From: Tardiphaga sp.
GTDB lineage: Bacteria; Pseudomonadota; Alphaproteobacteria; Rhizobiales; Xanthobacteraceae
Length of the DNA: 6,546 nucleotides
Assembly: GCA_014377915.1 (NCBI GenBank)
Contig: JACMOT010000139.1
Coordinates: 1 to 6,546 of the forward strand
Direction of reading: 5' to 3'
Made by a program: the position numbers and the translations under genes. The notes under the pieces were generated by a model. It had not been told where the DNA came from. It saw only the letters and a program-made list of their open reading frames with translations, and ran no database searches. How positions within the stretch are numbered: position 1 is the first letter of the stretch; the number at the start of each line of letters is the position of its first letter. Of the stretch, positions 1 to 5,766 are shown one piece after another.

Positions 1-347
1 ACCTGATCGCCCGCGCCGTCATCGACGGCATCTCGCGCGCCCAGGGCGATTCCGGCTACGACATCGGCGCCTCCGCCGCGCCGATCGAGGAAGCCATCGC
101 GGCTCCGGAGCCGGTTGGGTTCCAGGGTCTTGCCGGTCCGCGCGGTTCGGCCGACGACCTCAAGAAGCTCACCGGCGTGTCCGGCGAGATCGAGAAGAAG
201 TTCAACGACCTCGGCATCTTCCACTTCTGGCAGCTGGCCGAACTGGATCACGACAACGCCCACAAGATCGGCGAAGAGGTCGGCCTGCCGACCCGTGCCG
301 ATGGCTGGGTCACCCAGGCCAAGACCATGACGGCGGAAGCCGAATAA
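1..347 (+). CDS. rpsB: 30S ribosomal protein S2, C-terminal part (5' end outside window)
   Basis: The first full codon is at base 3 and 114 residues are visible before two consecutive TAA stops (345-350). S2 is a small-subunit protein at the head-platform junction, needed for S1 binding and initiation. The opening residues, [15 protein letters not shown], match the last helix of the universal S2 fold. After a short Ala/Pro/Glu-rich linker comes an extension that Escherichia coli S2 (about 240 residues) lacks. From base 153 to about 329 it reads [20 protein letters not shown], then [11 protein letters not shown], and ends near GWVTQAKTM. This matches the helix-hairpin-helix-like module appended to several alphaproteobacterial proteins, including S2 of Hyphomicrobiales. 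The module's role on the ribosome is not known to me. The gene heads the cluster, followed by tsf as in most proteobacteria. The identity is secure; the missing start prevents a length comparison. Confidence 0.95.
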   Translation, partial: LIARAVIDGISRAQGDSGYDIGASAAPIEEAIAAPEPVGFQGLAGPRGSADDLKKLTGVSGEIEKKFNDLGIFHFWQLAELDHDNAHKIGEEVGLPTRADGWVTQAKTMTAEAE

Positions 348-362
348 TAACGCAGGCCTGAT

Positions 363-389
363 CCCGCAAACCGGCCTCCGGTTTGCGGG
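363..389 (+). promoter_or_regulatory. Perfect 12-bp hairpin after rpsB, possible attenuator
   Basis: CCCGCAAACCGG (363-374) is exactly complementary to CCGGTTTGCGGG (378-389), with a 3-base CCT loop, 15 bases after the first rpsB stop. The stem is strong, but GTGAGATC follows instead of a T-run, so a classic Rho-independent terminator is not supported. In E. coli a partial terminator between rpsB and tsf lowers tsf transcription; a similar attenuating or 3'-end-stabilising role here is inference. Confidence 0.5.
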
Positions 390-413
390 TGAGATCACGC
401 CGACGACAGCGTT

Positions 414-438
414 GTGTGGCCGGCCCGCCCGGCCACAC
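414..438 (+). promoter_or_regulatory. Second GC-rich hairpin in the rpsB-tsf gap
   Basis: GTGTGGCCGG (414-423) pairs with CCGGCCACAC (429-438) around a 5-base loop. An AT-rich stretch follows (CTTCAAATAAAATTT, 439-453), the only AT-rich run in the gap. It has no continuous T-run, so termination would be weak at best. With the hairpin at 363-389 it could form a tandem attenuator or an mRNA-processing site. Confidence 0.45.
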
Positions 439-477
439 CTTCAAATAAAATTTCTGGATGATAGTTCCTGTGGCAGG

Positions 478-507
478 ACGCGGCGTGCAGCACTGGCTGC
501 GCCGCGT
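478..507 (+). promoter_or_regulatory. Third hairpin, 27 bases before the tsf start
   Basis: ACGCGGC (478-484) pairs with GCCGCGT (501-507), and inside it GCAGC (487-491) pairs with GCTGC (496-500) around an ACTG loop, leaving a 2-base bulge (485-486). The hairpin is flanked by direct repeats TGGCAGG at 471-477 and 514-520. It ends 14 bases before the tsf ribosome binding site, so it could affect tsf translation or mRNA decay. No function is shown by the sequence. Confidence 0.4.
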
Positions 508-521
508 TCGCCCTGGCAGGC

Positions 522-527
522 AAAGGG
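522..527 (+). promoter_or_regulatory. Ribosome binding site that fixes the tsf start
   Basis: AAAGGG lies 7 bases before ATG 535. The reading frame stays open back to a TTG at 412, but the protein similarity begins at 535 ([17 protein letters not shown]) and this site has ideal spacing for it, so the extra 41 residues are non-coding read-through of the gap. Confidence 0.7.
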
Positions 528-534
528 TTCAACG

Positions 535-1458
535 ATGGCAACGATTTCCGCAGCGATGGTCAAGGACCTCCGCGAGACCACCGGCGTCGGCATGATGGAT
601 TGCAAGAACGCGCTGGTCGCCAATGATGGCGACATGCAGGCGTCGATCGACTGGCTGCGCGCCAAGGGCCTGTCCAAGGCCGCCAAGAAGTCCGACCGCG
701 TTGCCGCGGAAGGCCTGATCGGCGTCGTCACCGCCGCCACCAAGGGCGTCGTGGTCGAAGTCAATTCCGAGACCGATTTCGTCGCCCGCAACGAGCAGTT
801 CCAGGGCCTGGTCAAGATGATCGCCCACGTCGCACTCAAGGTCGGCGCCGACGTCGAGGCGATCAAGGCGCACAAGGTTGGCGACGCCACCGTCGAGACC
901 GCGATCACCGAGGCGATTGCGACGATCGGCGAGAACATGACGCTGCGTCGCGCCGCCTTGCTGGAAGTCAGCGCCGGCGTCGTCTCGAGCTATGTGCATA
1001 ACGCCGTGACCGAAGGCCTCGGCAAGATGGGCATCATCGTCGCGCTGGAATCGACCGGCGCGACCGACGAGCTTTCCACCCTCGGCAAGCAGATCGCGAT
1101 GCATGTCGCCGCGACCAACCCGCAGGCCGTGGATTCGGCGTCGCTCGATCCCGCCGTCGTGGCGCGCGAGAAGGACGTGATGGCCGACAAGTATCGTCAG
1201 CAGGGCAAGCCCGAGGCGATGATCGAGAAGATCGTCGAGAACGGCCTGAAGACCTATTACAAGGAAGTCTGCCTGCTCGACCAGGCGTTCATCCATGACA
1301 CCACCAAGTCGGTCGCCCAGGCCATCAAGGATGCCGAGGGCAAGGTTGGCGCGCCGATCAAGCTGACCGGCTTCGTGCGCTATGCGCTCGGCGAAGGCAT
1401 CGAGAAGCAGACCTCCGATTTCGCCGCCGAAGTCGCGGCCGTCAGCGGCCAGAAGTAA
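535..1458 (+). CDS. tsf: Elongation factor Ts
   Basis: This encodes a 307-residue EF-Ts, the cytoplasmic guanine-nucleotide exchange factor that releases GDP from EF-Tu during elongation. Both family signatures are present: [16 protein letters not shown] (residues 12-27), in the UBA-like N-terminal domain, and [11 protein letters not shown] (75-85), whose Thr-Asp-Phe tip enters EF-Tu near the Mg site. The core subdomains follow. A helical segment near the C terminus ([15 protein letters not shown], followed by the [14 protein letters not shown] stretch) matches the usual coiled-coil and C-terminal module region. Length is normal for proteobacteria (E. coli about 283). The start at 535 is chosen from family alignment and the AAAGGG site upstream. 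The 187-base leader with three hairpins separates it from rpsB, so its expression may be set apart from S2. The stop codon lies in an 11-base tandem duplication. Confidence 0.98.
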   Translation: MATISAAMVKDLRETTGVGMMDCKNALVANDGDMQASIDWLRAKGLSKAAKKSDRVAAEGLIGVVTAATKGVVVEVNSETDFVARNEQFQGLVKMIAHVALKVGADVEAIKAHKVGDATVETAITEAIATIGENMTLRRAALLEVSAGVVSSYVHNAVTEGLGKMGIIVALESTGATDELSTLGKQIAMHVAATNPQAVDSASLDPAVVAREKDVMADKYRQQGKPEAMIEKIVENGLKTYYKEVCLLDQAFIHDTTKSVAQAIKDAEGKVGAPIKLTGFVRYALGEGIEKQTSDFAAEVAAVSGQK

Positions 1459-1469
1459 GCCAGAAGTAA
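1448..1469 (+). repeat. Exact 11-bp tandem duplication over the tsf stop codon
   Basis: GCCAGAAGTAA occurs at 1448-1458 and again directly at 1459-1469. The first copy encodes the last residues (Gln-Lys) and TAA of tsf; the second is untranslated. It looks like a slippage or small duplication event. Because 11 is not a multiple of 3, and the first copy keeps the stop, the protein is not changed. Confidence 0.85.
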
Positions 1470-1484
1470 TCAAGGCACGAACGA

Positions 1485-1510
1485 GCTCCCGGCAGATCGA
1501 TGCCGGGGGC
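1485..1510 (+). promoter_or_regulatory. Hairpin in the tsf-pyrH gap
   Basis: GCTCCCGGCA (1485-1494) pairs with TGCCGGGGGC (1501-1510), including one U-G pair, around a GATCGA loop. The inner 7 pairs are perfect Watson-Crick. No T-run follows; the pyrH ribosome binding site begins 11 bases later, so full termination is unlikely. A role in 3'-end protection of tsf mRNA or in tuning pyrH is possible. Confidence 0.4.
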
Positions 1511-1538
1511 CTCCGCCTCGAAGGGAAGCGATCGCATT

Positions 1539-2255
1539 ATGGGTGAGCCGCTCTATCGTCGCGTCGTGATCAAGCTTTCGGGCGAATACTTTGCCGGTGG
1601 TCAGCCGTTCGGCATCGATCAGTCCACCATCGACCGCATCGCCGGCGACCTCATCGCAGCGCAGCAACTCGGCGTCGAAATCGCCGTCGTGGTGGGCGGT
1701 GGCAATATTTTTCGCGGCGTCGAAGTGTCGTCGCGCGGCGTCTCGCGCCCGACCGGCGACACCATGGGCATGCTCGCCACGGTGATGAACTGTCTGGCGC
1801 TGGAAGCCGCGATCGAGCGCCGAGCCGTTCCTGCGCGGACGCTGTCGGCGATGGTGATGCCGCAGGTCTGCGAATTGTTCACCCGCGCCGCCGCGCATAA
1901 ATACCTGTCCGAAGGCCGTATCGTTCTGCTGGCTGGCGGCACCGGAAACCCGTACTTCACCACCGACACCACCGCGGTGTTGCGTGCCGCCGAGATCGGC
2001 GCCACCGCGGTGCTCAAAGCCACCAATGTCGATGGCGTCTACAGCGCGGATCCGAAGCAGGACCCCGCGGCGACCCGGTTCGAGCGGCTCAGCCACTCGC
2101 AGGCCGTCGAGGGCAACTACAAGGTCATGGACGCCACGGCTTTCGCGCTTGCCCGCGAGACGTCGCTGCCTATCATCGTGTTTTCAATCGCCGAACCAGG
2201 TTCGATCGGCGCCATTCTGAGCGGTACGGGTCGCGGCACCATCGTCGCGGGCTGA
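1539..2255 (+). CDS. pyrH: Uridylate (UMP) kinase
   Basis: PyrH phosphorylates UMP to UDP with ATP, the step of pyrimidine nucleotide synthesis that feeds UTP, CTP and UDP-sugars. It is a cytoplasmic hexamer of the amino-acid-kinase fold, typically activated by GTP and inhibited by UTP. The 238 residues show VVIKLSGE (9-16, phosphate binding), [11 protein letters not shown] (50-60), the UMP-site segment [15 protein letters not shown] (70-84), [14 protein letters not shown] (133-146), and [14 protein letters not shown] (160-173, nucleotide binding). Length matches the family (about 240). An ATG in frame at 1500 would add 13 residues, but family proteins begin near [13 protein letters not shown], and AAGGGA (1521-1526) sits upstream of 1539, though with somewhat long spacing (12 bases). 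It lies 80 bases after tsf in the widely conserved tsf-pyrH-frr order. Confidence 0.97.
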   Translation: MGEPLYRRVVIKLSGEYFAGGQPFGIDQSTIDRIAGDLIAAQQLGVEIAVVVGGGNIFRGVEVSSRGVSRPTGDTMGMLATVMNCLALEAAIERRAVPARTLSAMVMPQVCELFTRAAAHKYLSEGRIVLLAGGTGNPYFTTDTTAVLRAAEIGATAVLKATNVDGVYSADPKQDPAATRFERLSHSQAVEGNYKVMDATAFALARETSLPIIVFSIAEPGSIGAILSGTGRGTIVAG

Positions 2256-2306
2256 GTTTCAATGCAGTCCGATTCGCCGGTGGCGGATCGGACCCACAGG
2301 TTTCAA
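2256..2306 (+). repeat. Hairpin flanked by GTTTCAA direct repeats in the pyrH-frr gap
   Basis: GTCCGATTCGCC (2267-2278) pairs with GGCGGATCGGAC (2282-2293): 12 pairs including one U-G, with a GGT loop. It is flanked by GTTTCAA at 2256-2262, directly after the pyrH stop, and at 2300-2306, just before the frr ribosome binding site. There is no T-run. The paired short repeats resemble a target-site duplication around a tiny palindromic unit, but 7-base repeats this close can arise by chance. Confidence 0.5.
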
Positions 2307-2307
2307 G

Positions 2308-2312
2308 AGGAG
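2308..2312 (+). promoter_or_regulatory. Ribosome binding site that selects the first frr ATG
   Basis: AGGAG, within AAGAGGAGAG, is 6 bases before ATG 2319 and 15 bases before the duplicate ATG 2328. The spacing favours 2319, and it also rejects the in-frame ATG at 2262, which lies upstream of this site and would add 19 unrelated residues. Confidence 0.75.
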
Positions 2313-2318
2313 AGCTGC

Positions 2319-2336
2319 ATGGCCCCCATGGCCCCA
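2319..2336 (+). repeat. Tandem 9-bp duplication of the frr start codon region
   Basis: ATGGCCCCC (2319-2327) is followed directly by ATGGCCCCA (2328-2336), 8 of 9 bases identical, coding Met-Ala-Pro twice. It creates two adjacent in-frame start codons. The copies are in phase and the duplication adds three residues in front of an N terminus that varies among homologues. Confidence 0.7.
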
Positions 2337-2885
2337 TTCGATATCAACGACCTGAAGCGCCGCATGCAGGGCGCCACCCAGGCGCTGAAGCATGAACTCG
2401 GCGGATTGCGCACCGGACGCGCGGCGGCGTCGATGCTGGAGCCGGTCCAGGTGGAAGCCTATGGCAGCCACGTGCCGCTGAACCAGGTCGCCACCGTATC
2501 CGTGCCGGAGCCGCGTCTGCTGTCGGTGCAGGTCTGGGACAAGGGCATGGTCAAGGCCGTCGAAAAGGCGATCGTCGATTCCAACCTCGGTCTCAGCCCG
2601 GCCACCGAAGGCCAGGTGCTGCGGCTGCGCATTCCCGAGCTGAACGAAGAGCGCCGCAAGGAACTGGTCAAGGTCGGCAACAAATACGCCGAAGCCGCCA
2701 AGGTCGCCGTGCGACATGTCCGCCGCGACGGCATCGACCACATCAAGAAGCTGGAAAAGGCGCACGAAATCACCGAGGACGACCAGAAGCGCCTCGACAA
2801 TGAAGTGCAGAAGGCGACCGATGCATCGATCTCCGAAATCGAGCAGTTGCTGGCCGCCAAGGAAAAGGAAATTATGAAGGTCTAG
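2319..2885 (+). CDS. frr: Ribosome recycling factor
   Basis: RRF splits post-termination 70S ribosomes together with EF-G and IF3, freeing subunits for the next round. The 188-residue product fits the family (about 185). Domain I, a three-helix bundle, is built from residues [20 protein letters not shown] (8-27) with the conserved [11 protein letters not shown] (30-40) and from the long C-terminal helices containing [10 protein letters not shown] and the charged stretch up to the end, KEKEIMKV. Domain II is the intervening beta part ([19 protein letters not shown]). The protein begins MAPMAPFD, from a tandem 9-base duplication of the start region; the AGGAG spacing favours the first ATG. The stop is TAG. 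It follows pyrH by 63 bases and ends the translation-related half of the cluster; a 138-base gap separates it from uppS. Confidence 0.97.
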   Translation: MAPMAPFDINDLKRRMQGATQALKHELGGLRTGRAAASMLEPVQVEAYGSHVPLNQVATVSVPEPRLLSVQVWDKGMVKAVEKAIVDSNLGLSPATEGQVLRLRIPELNEERRKELVKVGNKYAEAAKVAVRHVRRDGIDHIKKLEKAHEITEDDQKRLDNEVQKATDASISEIEQLLAAKEKEIMKV

Positions 2886-3023
2886 GCGTACACCGCACGC
2901 CTGCGCGGCATCAGCCGGATCGAAACCCGCTTCGATTGATGACCGCGTTCTGAACTTTCGCAGCGCGCATGAAGTCCTCGCCAGAACACAGGTTCTGGCG
3001 AATCATGTGCCGGGGACCAACCG
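2886..3023 (+). other. frr-uppS gap with weak small inverted repeats
   Basis: This 138-base stretch carries no gene I can support. Besides the strong hairpin at 2978-3001, it contains two weak inverted repeats: AGGCGT / ACGCCT (2884-2889 and 2897-2902), which starts inside the frr stop codon, and ATCGAA / TTCGAT (2919-2924 and 2931-2936). I looked for a sigma-70-type promoter for the uppS-rseP block; TTGATG at 2936-2941 resembles a -35 box but has no acceptable -10 box 16-18 bases on. Confidence 0.4.
2978..3001 (+). promoter_or_regulatory. Perfect 10-bp hairpin just upstream of the uppS ribosome binding site
   Basis: TCGCCAGAAC (2978-2987) is exactly complementary to GTTCTGGCGA (2992-3001), with an ACAG loop. 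It ends 10 bases before the weak GGGGA (3012-3016) preceding uppS. There is no T-run, so termination is not supported; an influence on uppS translation or on processing between the translation genes and the envelope genes is an inference. Confidence 0.5.
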
Positions 3024-3779
3024 ATGTCGAACGCCGCCGCGCCCGCAACCGAAGGATCAGACCGATCCTCGCCTTTGCATGTCGCGATCATCATGGATGG
3101 CAATGGGCGCTGGGCCGCGGCCCGCGGCTTGCCGCGCGCGGAAGGCCACCGCCGCGGCGTCGATGCGCTGCGCCGCGTGGTACGCGCCGCCAATGAACTC
3201 GGCATTCTCTATCTGACGATCTTCTCGTTCAGCTCGGAAAACTGGTCGCGCCCGGCGACCGAAATCCGCGATCTGTTCGGGCTGCTGCGCCGCTTCATCC
3301 GCAACGATCTGGCCTCGCTGCATGCCGACGGCGTTTGCGTCCGGGTGATCGGTGAACGCGAGGGTCTCGATCCGGACATCCGCGGCCTGCTGTCGGAAGC
3401 CGAGGACCTCACCCGCGGTAACACCCGGCTAAATCTGGTGGTCGCCTTCAACTACGGCTCGCGGCACGAGATCGCCAAGGCCGCGCAGCGGCTGGCGCAG
3501 GAGGTGGCGGACGGCAAGCGCACGCCGGACAGCATCAATGTCGATTCGCTCGGTCAGTATCTCGATGCGCCCGACATTCCCGATCCCGACCTGATCATCC
3601 GCACCTCAGGCGAGCAGCGGCTGTCGAACTTTCTAATGTGGCAGGCGGCCTATAGCGAGCTGGTGTTCGTGCCGATCCACTGGCCGGATTTCGACAAGTC
3701 CGCGCTGGAAGGCGCGATTGCCGAATATGCAAGGCGCGAGCGCCGCTTCGGCGGGCTCACCGCGAAAACCGGTTCGTGA
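3024..3779 (+). CDS. uppS: Isoprenyl transferase, probable undecaprenyl diphosphate synthase
   Basis: This cis-prenyltransferase condenses farnesyl diphosphate with IPP units to undecaprenyl diphosphate, the lipid carrier for peptidoglycan and surface polysaccharide, at the cytoplasmic membrane face. The 251 residues contain the five classic regions: MDGNGRWA (24-31, with the catalytic Asp25), GHRRG (41-45), [11 protein letters not shown] (67-77), and [20 protein letters not shown] (191-210) followed by SE (211-212). Asp25, Arg193, Arg199, Ser201 and Glu212 align with the E. coli residues that bind Mg and diphosphate. Length is typical (E. coli 253). The first 16 residues (Ala/Ser-rich) are not conserved. 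The ATG at 3024 has only a weak GGGGA upstream. The last 4 bases overlap cdsA. Product chain length cannot be read from sequence alone, but C55 is the expected essential role since it sits beside cdsA and dxr. Confidence 0.96.
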   Translation: MSNAAAPATEGSDRSSPLHVAIIMDGNGRWAAARGLPRAEGHRRGVDALRRVVRAANELGILYLTIFSFSSENWSRPATEIRDLFGLLRRFIRNDLASLHADGVCVRVIGEREGLDPDIRGLLSEAEDLTRGNTRLNLVVAFNYGSRHEIAKAAQRLAQEVADGKRTPDSINVDSLGQYLDAPDIPDPDLIIRTSGEQRLSNFLMWQAAYSELVFVPIHWPDFDKSALEGAIAEYARRERRFGGLTAKTGS

Positions 3780-4495
3780 CGGGCGTGGATCAGGACAAGG
3801 CGGCGCCGCAACCGGATGATCGCGGTCTGCGCAATCTCCTGACGCGGGTGCTTACCGCGCTGGTGATGATTCCCGTTGCGATCTTCGTGGTCTGGATGGG
3901 CGGCTGGCTGTGGGCAGGCCTCGTCACATTGGTGTCGATTGGCCTCTTCATCGAATGGCGAATGATTGTCGGCGCCGATCGCTTTGGTTGGGGGGCGCTC
4001 GGAATCGTCTATGCGGCGGCGGCGCTGGCGGCGTCGGTGATGGTGCGGCTGGATCCGCAGTGGGGATTCACGGCGCTGATGTTCATCCTGCTGGTGGTCT
4101 GGGTCACCGACATCGGCGGCTATTTCGCGGGCAGGGGGATTGGCGGCCCCAAGCTATGGCCGCGCGTCAGCCCGAAAAAGACCTGGGCTGGCGCAATCGG
4201 CGGCATTGTCCTGAGCCTTGCGGTGGCGGCGGGCTTTGCTGCCTTTGGTATCGGTCGGCTGGTGCCGCTGCTGCTGCTGGCCGCGACGCTGACCACCATG
4301 TCGCAACTCGGCGATCTCTTTGAGTCCGCGGTCAAGCGGCGGTTCGGCGTCAAGGATTCCAGCCATATCATCCCTGGTCATGGCGGTCTGCTGGACCGGC
4401 TCGATGGCTATGTCTTCGCGGTTGTCGCAGCCGCGGTGATCGGTCTTGTGCGAGGCGGCGCCGATGGCGTCGGTCGCGGTATTATGGTTTGGTGA
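3776..4495 (+). CDS. cdsA: Phosphatidate cytidylyltransferase (CDP-diacylglycerol synthase)
   Basis: CdsA is an integral inner-membrane enzyme that makes CDP-diacylglycerol from phosphatidate and CTP, the branch-point precursor of phospholipids. The family signature is complete near the C terminus: [20 protein letters not shown] (184-203), continuing GLLDRLD (204-210), with the metal- and substrate-binding Lys-Asp, His-Gly-Gly and Asp-Arg-x-Asp residues. The central [20 protein letters not shown] (112-131) and SPKKTWAG (132-139) are also typical. Hydrophobic stretches near 26-60, 74-90, 98-115, 140-175 and 212-226 indicate multiple membrane segments. The start is GTG at 3776, overlapping the uppS stop as GTGA; no ribosome binding site is evident, so translation is probably coupled to uppS. 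A second GTG at 3785 would remove three residues. At 239 residues it is shorter than E. coli CdsA (about 285), mainly through a reduced N-terminal membrane part. Confidence 0.95.
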   Translation: MTGVDQDKAAPQPDDRGLRNLLTRVLTALVMIPVAIFVVWMGGWLWAGLVTLVSIGLFIEWRMIVGADRFGWGALGIVYAAAALAASVMVRLDPQWGFTALMFILLVVWVTDIGGYFAGRGIGGPKLWPRVSPKKTWAGAIGGIVLSLAVAAGFAAFGIGRLVPLLLLAATLTTMSQLGDLFESAVKRRFGVKDSSHIIPGHGGLLDRLDGYVFAVVAAAVIGLVRGGADGVGRGIMVW

Positions 4496-4496
4496 T
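4491..4496 (+). promoter_or_regulatory. Shine-Dalgarno match for dxr overlapping the cdsA stop codon
   Basis: GGTGAT is complementary to the AUCACC of the usual 16S rRNA 3' end (the downstream half of the extended AGGAGGTGAT pairing). In that alignment the spacing to ATG 4500 equals 7 bases, which is optimal. The cdsA stop TGA (4493-4495) lies within it, so terminating ribosomes on cdsA would expose or reuse this site. Confidence 0.5.
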
Positions 4497-4499
4497 TCG

Positions 4500-5723
4500 A
4501 TGAGTGCAGTTCCGTTGCGAAACGACAAGGCCGCCGCCTCGGGCGTGCGCCGCGTTACCGTATTGGGCGCCACCGGCTCGATCGGCGACAGCACCATGGA
4601 TCTGCTGCGCGCGGCGCCCGAGCGGTACCAGGTGGAGGCGTTGACCGCCAATACCAATGTCGACGGCCTCGTCAAACTGGCGATGGAATTTCGCGCCCGC
4701 TTCGTCGCGGTGGCCGATGAATCCAGGCTCGGCGAATTGCGGGCGGCGCTGGCCGGCACCGGGATCGAAAGTGGCGCCGGCGATAGCGCCATCATCGAGG
4801 CGGCACAGCGGCCGTCGGACTGGCTGATGGCGGCGGTGTCCGGTGCGGCGGGTCTCAAGCCGGCGCTGGCGGCGGTGGATCGCGGCGCCACCATCGCGCT
4901 CGCCAACAAAGAGTGCCTGGTCTGTGCCGGCGACTTTTTCATGCAACGCGCGGCGCAATCCGGCGCCTGCATCCTGCCGGCGGATTCCGAGCACAATGCG
5001 CTGTTCCAGGCGCTGGGCTCGGGCAACCGCGAGGAACTGACCCGGGTGATCATCACCGCGTCGGGTGGCCCGTTCCGGACCTGGGCCGCCGCCGATATCG
5101 AGCAGGCGACGCTGGAACAGGCGCTCAAGCACCCGAACTGGTCGATGGGCCAGAAGATCACCATCGACTCCGCGTCCATGATGAATAAAGGGCTGGAAGT
5201 CATTGAGGCAGCGTATCTTTTCGCGCTGAGCCCGGACCAGATCGACGTTCTGGTGCATCCACAGTCGATCATTCACGGCATGGTCGAGTTCCGGGATTTT
5301 TCGGTGATGGCGCAGCTCGGCTCGCCGGATATGCGCACGCCGATCGCACATTGCCTGGGCTGGCCGGACCGTATCCCCGGCCGCGCCGCGCCGCTCGATC
5401 TGGCCAAGGTCGGCACGTTGACCTTCGAGACCCCCGATTATGCCCGCTTTCCGGGCCTGAAACTGGCCTTTGACGCTCTGCGCACCGGCAATGGCGTGAC
5501 CACCGTCTACAACGCCGCCAACGAGATCGCGGTCGCTGCCTTCATCGCGCAAAAAATCCGCTTCGGCGCGATCGCCCGGCTGGTCGAGGCCACCATGAAT
5601 GACTGGGTGCGGGCTGGTAATCTGGCGCCGCTGTCGTCGGCCGACGACGCCATTGCCATTGACCATAGGGCGAGAGAAATGGCTGCCACCCTCTTGCCTC
5701 AAATTGCCGCAAAGGCATTTTAG
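4500..5723 (+). CDS. dxr: 1-deoxy-D-xylulose 5-phosphate reductoisomerase
   Basis: DXR (IspC) converts 1-deoxy-D-xylulose 5-phosphate to 2-C-methyl-D-erythritol 4-phosphate with NADPH and a divalent metal, the committed step of the MEP route to IPP and DMAPP; it is cytoplasmic and the target of fosmidomycin. The 407 residues show the NADPH motif [12 protein letters not shown] (21-32), [10 protein letters not shown] (135-144), the metal site [11 protein letters not shown] (160-170; Asp162, Glu164), ASGGPFR (187-193), [20 protein letters not shown] (211-230) and the third metal ligand Glu233. [12 protein letters not shown] and the C-terminal helical domain follow. All aligned catalytic residues are present. 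The frame is open back to TTG 4446, but homology starts after 4500 and GGTGAT supports that ATG. It lies 4 bases after cdsA, so coupling is likely. It supplies the IPP that UppS uses. Confidence 0.97.
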   Translation: MSAVPLRNDKAAASGVRRVTVLGATGSIGDSTMDLLRAAPERYQVEALTANTNVDGLVKLAMEFRARFVAVADESRLGELRAALAGTGIESGAGDSAIIEAAQRPSDWLMAAVSGAAGLKPALAAVDRGATIALANKECLVCAGDFFMQRAAQSGACILPADSEHNALFQALGSGNREELTRVIITASGGPFRTWAAADIEQATLEQALKHPNWSMGQKITIDSASMMNKGLEVIEAAYLFALSPDQIDVLVHPQSIIHGMVEFRDFSVMAQLGSPDMRTPIAHCLGWPDRIPGRAAPLDLAKVGTLTFETPDYARFPGLKLAFDALRTGNGVTTVYNAANEIAVAAFIAQKIRFGAIARLVEATMNDWVRAGNLAPLSSADDAIAIDHRAREMAATLLPQIAAKAF

Positions 5724-5733
5724 ATGTTGCGGA

Positions 5734-5750
5734 CGAAGCCTTTGGTTTCG
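5734..5750 (+). promoter_or_regulatory. Small hairpin in the dxr-rseP gap
   Basis: CGAAGCC (5734-5740) pairs with GGTTTCG (5744-5750), one pair being G-U, around a TTT loop. CGTTTAGGGG follows, leading into the rseP ribosome binding site. The stem is weak (7 pairs) and the function, if any, is unknown. Confidence 0.25.
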
Positions 5751-5755
5751 CGTTT

Positions 5756-5761
5756 AGGGGA
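5756..5761 (+). promoter_or_regulatory. Ribosome binding site for rseP
   Basis: AGGGGA precedes ATG 5767 by 5 bases, one of the clearer sites in the envelope half of the cluster. It supports the start MLEFFQHGFTTLSHG rather than a later one. Confidence 0.65.
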
Positions 5762-5766
5762 TTGGG

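Noticed and set aside
423..451. Possible tsf promoter with TAAAAT (446-451) as -10 box
   Set aside because: No acceptable -35 box lies 16-18 bases upstream (GCCCGC occupies that place), and a single hexamer in an AT-rich patch is weak evidence.
412..534. In-frame 41-codon N-terminal extension of tsf from TTG 412
   Set aside because: It runs through two hairpins, has no family similarity, and the AAAGGG site and the EF-Ts alignment both place the start at 535.
529..1473. 314-codon open frame on the - strand opposite tsf
   Set aside because: It is the antisense shadow of tsf, rich in Asp, Gly, Leu and His with no recognised motif.
3112..3123. 12-base perfect palindrome GGGCCGCGGCCC inside uppS
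   Set aside because: It encodes conserved and neighbouring residues (Trp-Ala-Ala-Ala-Arg region) in a GC-rich codon context, where such palindromes are expected by chance.
2969..3196. 75-codon frame from ATG 2969 overlapping the uppS start in another frame
   Set aside because: No ribosome binding site precedes it, it runs through the hairpin, and most of it is an out-of-frame reading of uppS with an Arg-rich product.
4154..5272. 372-codon open frame on the - strand spanning cdsA and dxr
   Set aside because: It crosses two certain genes in antisense, shows low-complexity Ala/Ser/Arg composition and no family resemblance.
4482..5702. Long open frame of 406 codons on the - strand opposite dxr
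   Set aside because: It mirrors the dxr codon phase; in GC-rich genes the antisense frame often stays open. The translation is rich in Arg, Gly and His with no recognisable domain, and the + strand gene is certain.
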